Source: JBBECJ01 sp963763325
Lineage (GTDB): Bacteria > Chloroflexota > Chloroflexia > Thermomicrobiales > CFX8
Direction: 5' to 3'
Length of the DNA: 64,000 nucleotides
Assembly (NCBI GenBank): GCA_963763325.1
Contig: CAVXOL010000023.1
Span: 620,001-684,000, forward strand
Position numbers and translations under genes: made by a program. The notes under the pieces were generated by a model. The model was not told the DNA's origin and did no database searches. It saw nothing but the letters and a program-made list of their open reading frames with translations. This document shows positions 63,255 to 64,000 of the stretch, one piece after another (the stretch's first letter is position 1; each line of letters opens with the position of its first letter).

Positions 63255-64000
63255 TGCTAGACGGAGCTAACCACGACGTTCACCGCGACGCGATCGTCAT
63301 TGATGCGACCTGCCCGCTGCTCAATTCCCATCCTCACCTGGTTGACTGGTGGATCGAGGGTGGCGCGACGGCTGCCGCGCCGACAGTCGGTGGGTTCGAA
63401 GGCGCCGGTGGAACGCTCCGCAACCTCGCGCGCTGGAACCGACTCATCGAGCAGGACGCCAGACTCCGTCTGATTCGCTCGGCCGCCGACATCGACGCCG
63501 TGAAGGAAGCCGGGCAGTTCGGCATCATCTACCACTTCCAGGGTACGTCGCCAATCGAGAACGACCTCGATCTCGTCGCGATCTACAAGCAACTCGGTGT
63601 CGGCATTATCCAGCTCGCCTACAACGTCAAGAATCGCGTCGGCGATGGCTGCGAGGAGCGAACTGACGCCGGACTGAGCTACTTCGGCGTCGATCTCGTC
63701 GCGCGGCTGAACCGCGAGAAGGTCATCGTCGACTGCTCACACACCGGCAACCGGACGACGCTGGAGGCGATCGAACGCTCGACCGCTCCAGTCGTCTTCT
63801 CCCACGCCAACGTCAAAACGCTCGTGCCGTCGATGCGCACGATCACCGACGAGCAGATCCGGGCTGTCGCCGCGACCGGTGGACTGGTCGGCGCCGTCGG
63901 CTTCCCGGCGTTCGTCAGCGACGCCTCGCAGCCGACGCTCGATGAGTTCATCAACCACATCGACTACGTCGCCGATCTCGTCGGTATCGACCATGTCGCG
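63255..64000 (+). CDS. membrane dipeptidase (peptidase M19), partial
   Basis: At least 248 residues; the gene runs off the right edge. Starts MLDGANHDVHRDAIVIDATCP, then FGIIYHFQGTSPIEND, IIQLAYNVKNRVGDGC, GLSYFGVDLVARLNREKVIVDCSHTG, VVFSHANVKTLV and GLVGAVGFPAF, the usual order in M19 dipeptidases that use two zinc ions. The first metal motif, normally HxD, is not in its canonical form here (NSHPH instead), which is common in this bacterial subgroup. ATG at 63255 follows AGAGGGAA. It hydrolyses dipeptides; no signal peptide is seen. Confidence 0.87.

Noticed and set aside
1..64000. tRNA, rRNA, SRP RNA or riboswitch genes
   Set aside because: No cloverleaf with a TTCRA arm and no known conserved RNA core was seen on reading either strand; a covariance-model scan would be needed to be certain.

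Overview
The window is high-GC, densely coded DNA on both strands with short intergenic gaps. The mix of genes points to a free-living aerobic soil or thermophilic bacterium, and I infer Chloroflexota, probably class Thermomicrobia (Sphaerobacter-like). The mix comprises a phenylacetyl-CoA epoxidase operon, tandem MMPL transporters, many DinB-fold proteins, ComD/ComE-like decarboxylase subunits, giant FtsX-type permeases and OmpR-type two-component systems. There is no rRNA, tRNA, CRISPR array or intact transposon; one broken IS-like HTH fragment is present. The taxonomic call is inference from gene content only.

Layout. 0-3.4 kb: partial DegT-like gene, a short-chain dehydrogenase, and an epoxide hydrolase/YdeI pair. 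3.6-8.6 kb: two tandem MMPL exporters with sister terminators. 9-12 kb: small detoxification or stress-type proteins (DUF983, two VOC, one ABM, two DinB). 12.1-13.9 kb: a 570-residue protein I cannot name, with a possible CTG start. 14.1-18.3 kb: a Tat-exported multicopper oxidase converging on a CtpE-like P-type ATPase. 18.4-22.6 kb: an SDR, then the phenylacetate operon tetR-paaA-paaB-paaC-paaD. 22.8-27.7 kb: an orphan 2-oxoacid dehydrogenase E1-alpha, then response regulator, histidine kinase and a beta-propeller lipoprotein. 28-30.4 kb: hydrolase-GNAT fusion, glycolipid-binding protein, methyltransferase. 30.9-37.0 kb: two overlapping giant FtsX permeases with no ATPase gene in the window. 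37-41 kb: DinB, ArnT/GT39-like membrane protein, a small Cys/His protein, YvcK/CofD. 41-44.5 kb: a large XRE-ATPase-TPR regulator divergent from a small exported protein carrying a duplicated EMNELP motif. 44.5-52.6 kb: S41 protease, FRG-domain protein, GNAT, DinB proteins, a YcaQ-like protein, WYL regulator, dienelactone hydrolase, PAP2 phosphatase. 52.9-55 kb: second two-component system. 55-64 kb: gamma-glutamyltransferase, NHL protein, RraA-like aldolase, ferredoxin-NADP reductase, aminotransferase plus ComD/ComE, GNAT and a partial M19 dipeptidase.

Two window-wide patterns matter for every reader. First, at least 14 reading-frame breaks are present in 13 genes and all are of the same sign: removing one base repairs each, in ordinary well-conserved genes on both strands. 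This looks more like insertion-type sequence error than gene decay, so the broken genes are annotated as full-length CDS with the break noted. Second, many gene junctions carry degenerate repeats with a strict 7-bp period but different consensus heptamers (GGGAATC, GGGACGT/C, GAGTGCC, GCTGATG). They often form long inverted repeats, and in several places they run into coding sequence and encode protein ends.

The best candidate for an undescribed system is the 41.0-44.1 kb locus. A helix-turn-helix/ATPase/TPR regulator faces a small exported protein with a repeated motif across a promoter region with spaced inverted and direct repeats, a layout reminiscent of peptide-pheromone regulator pairs.
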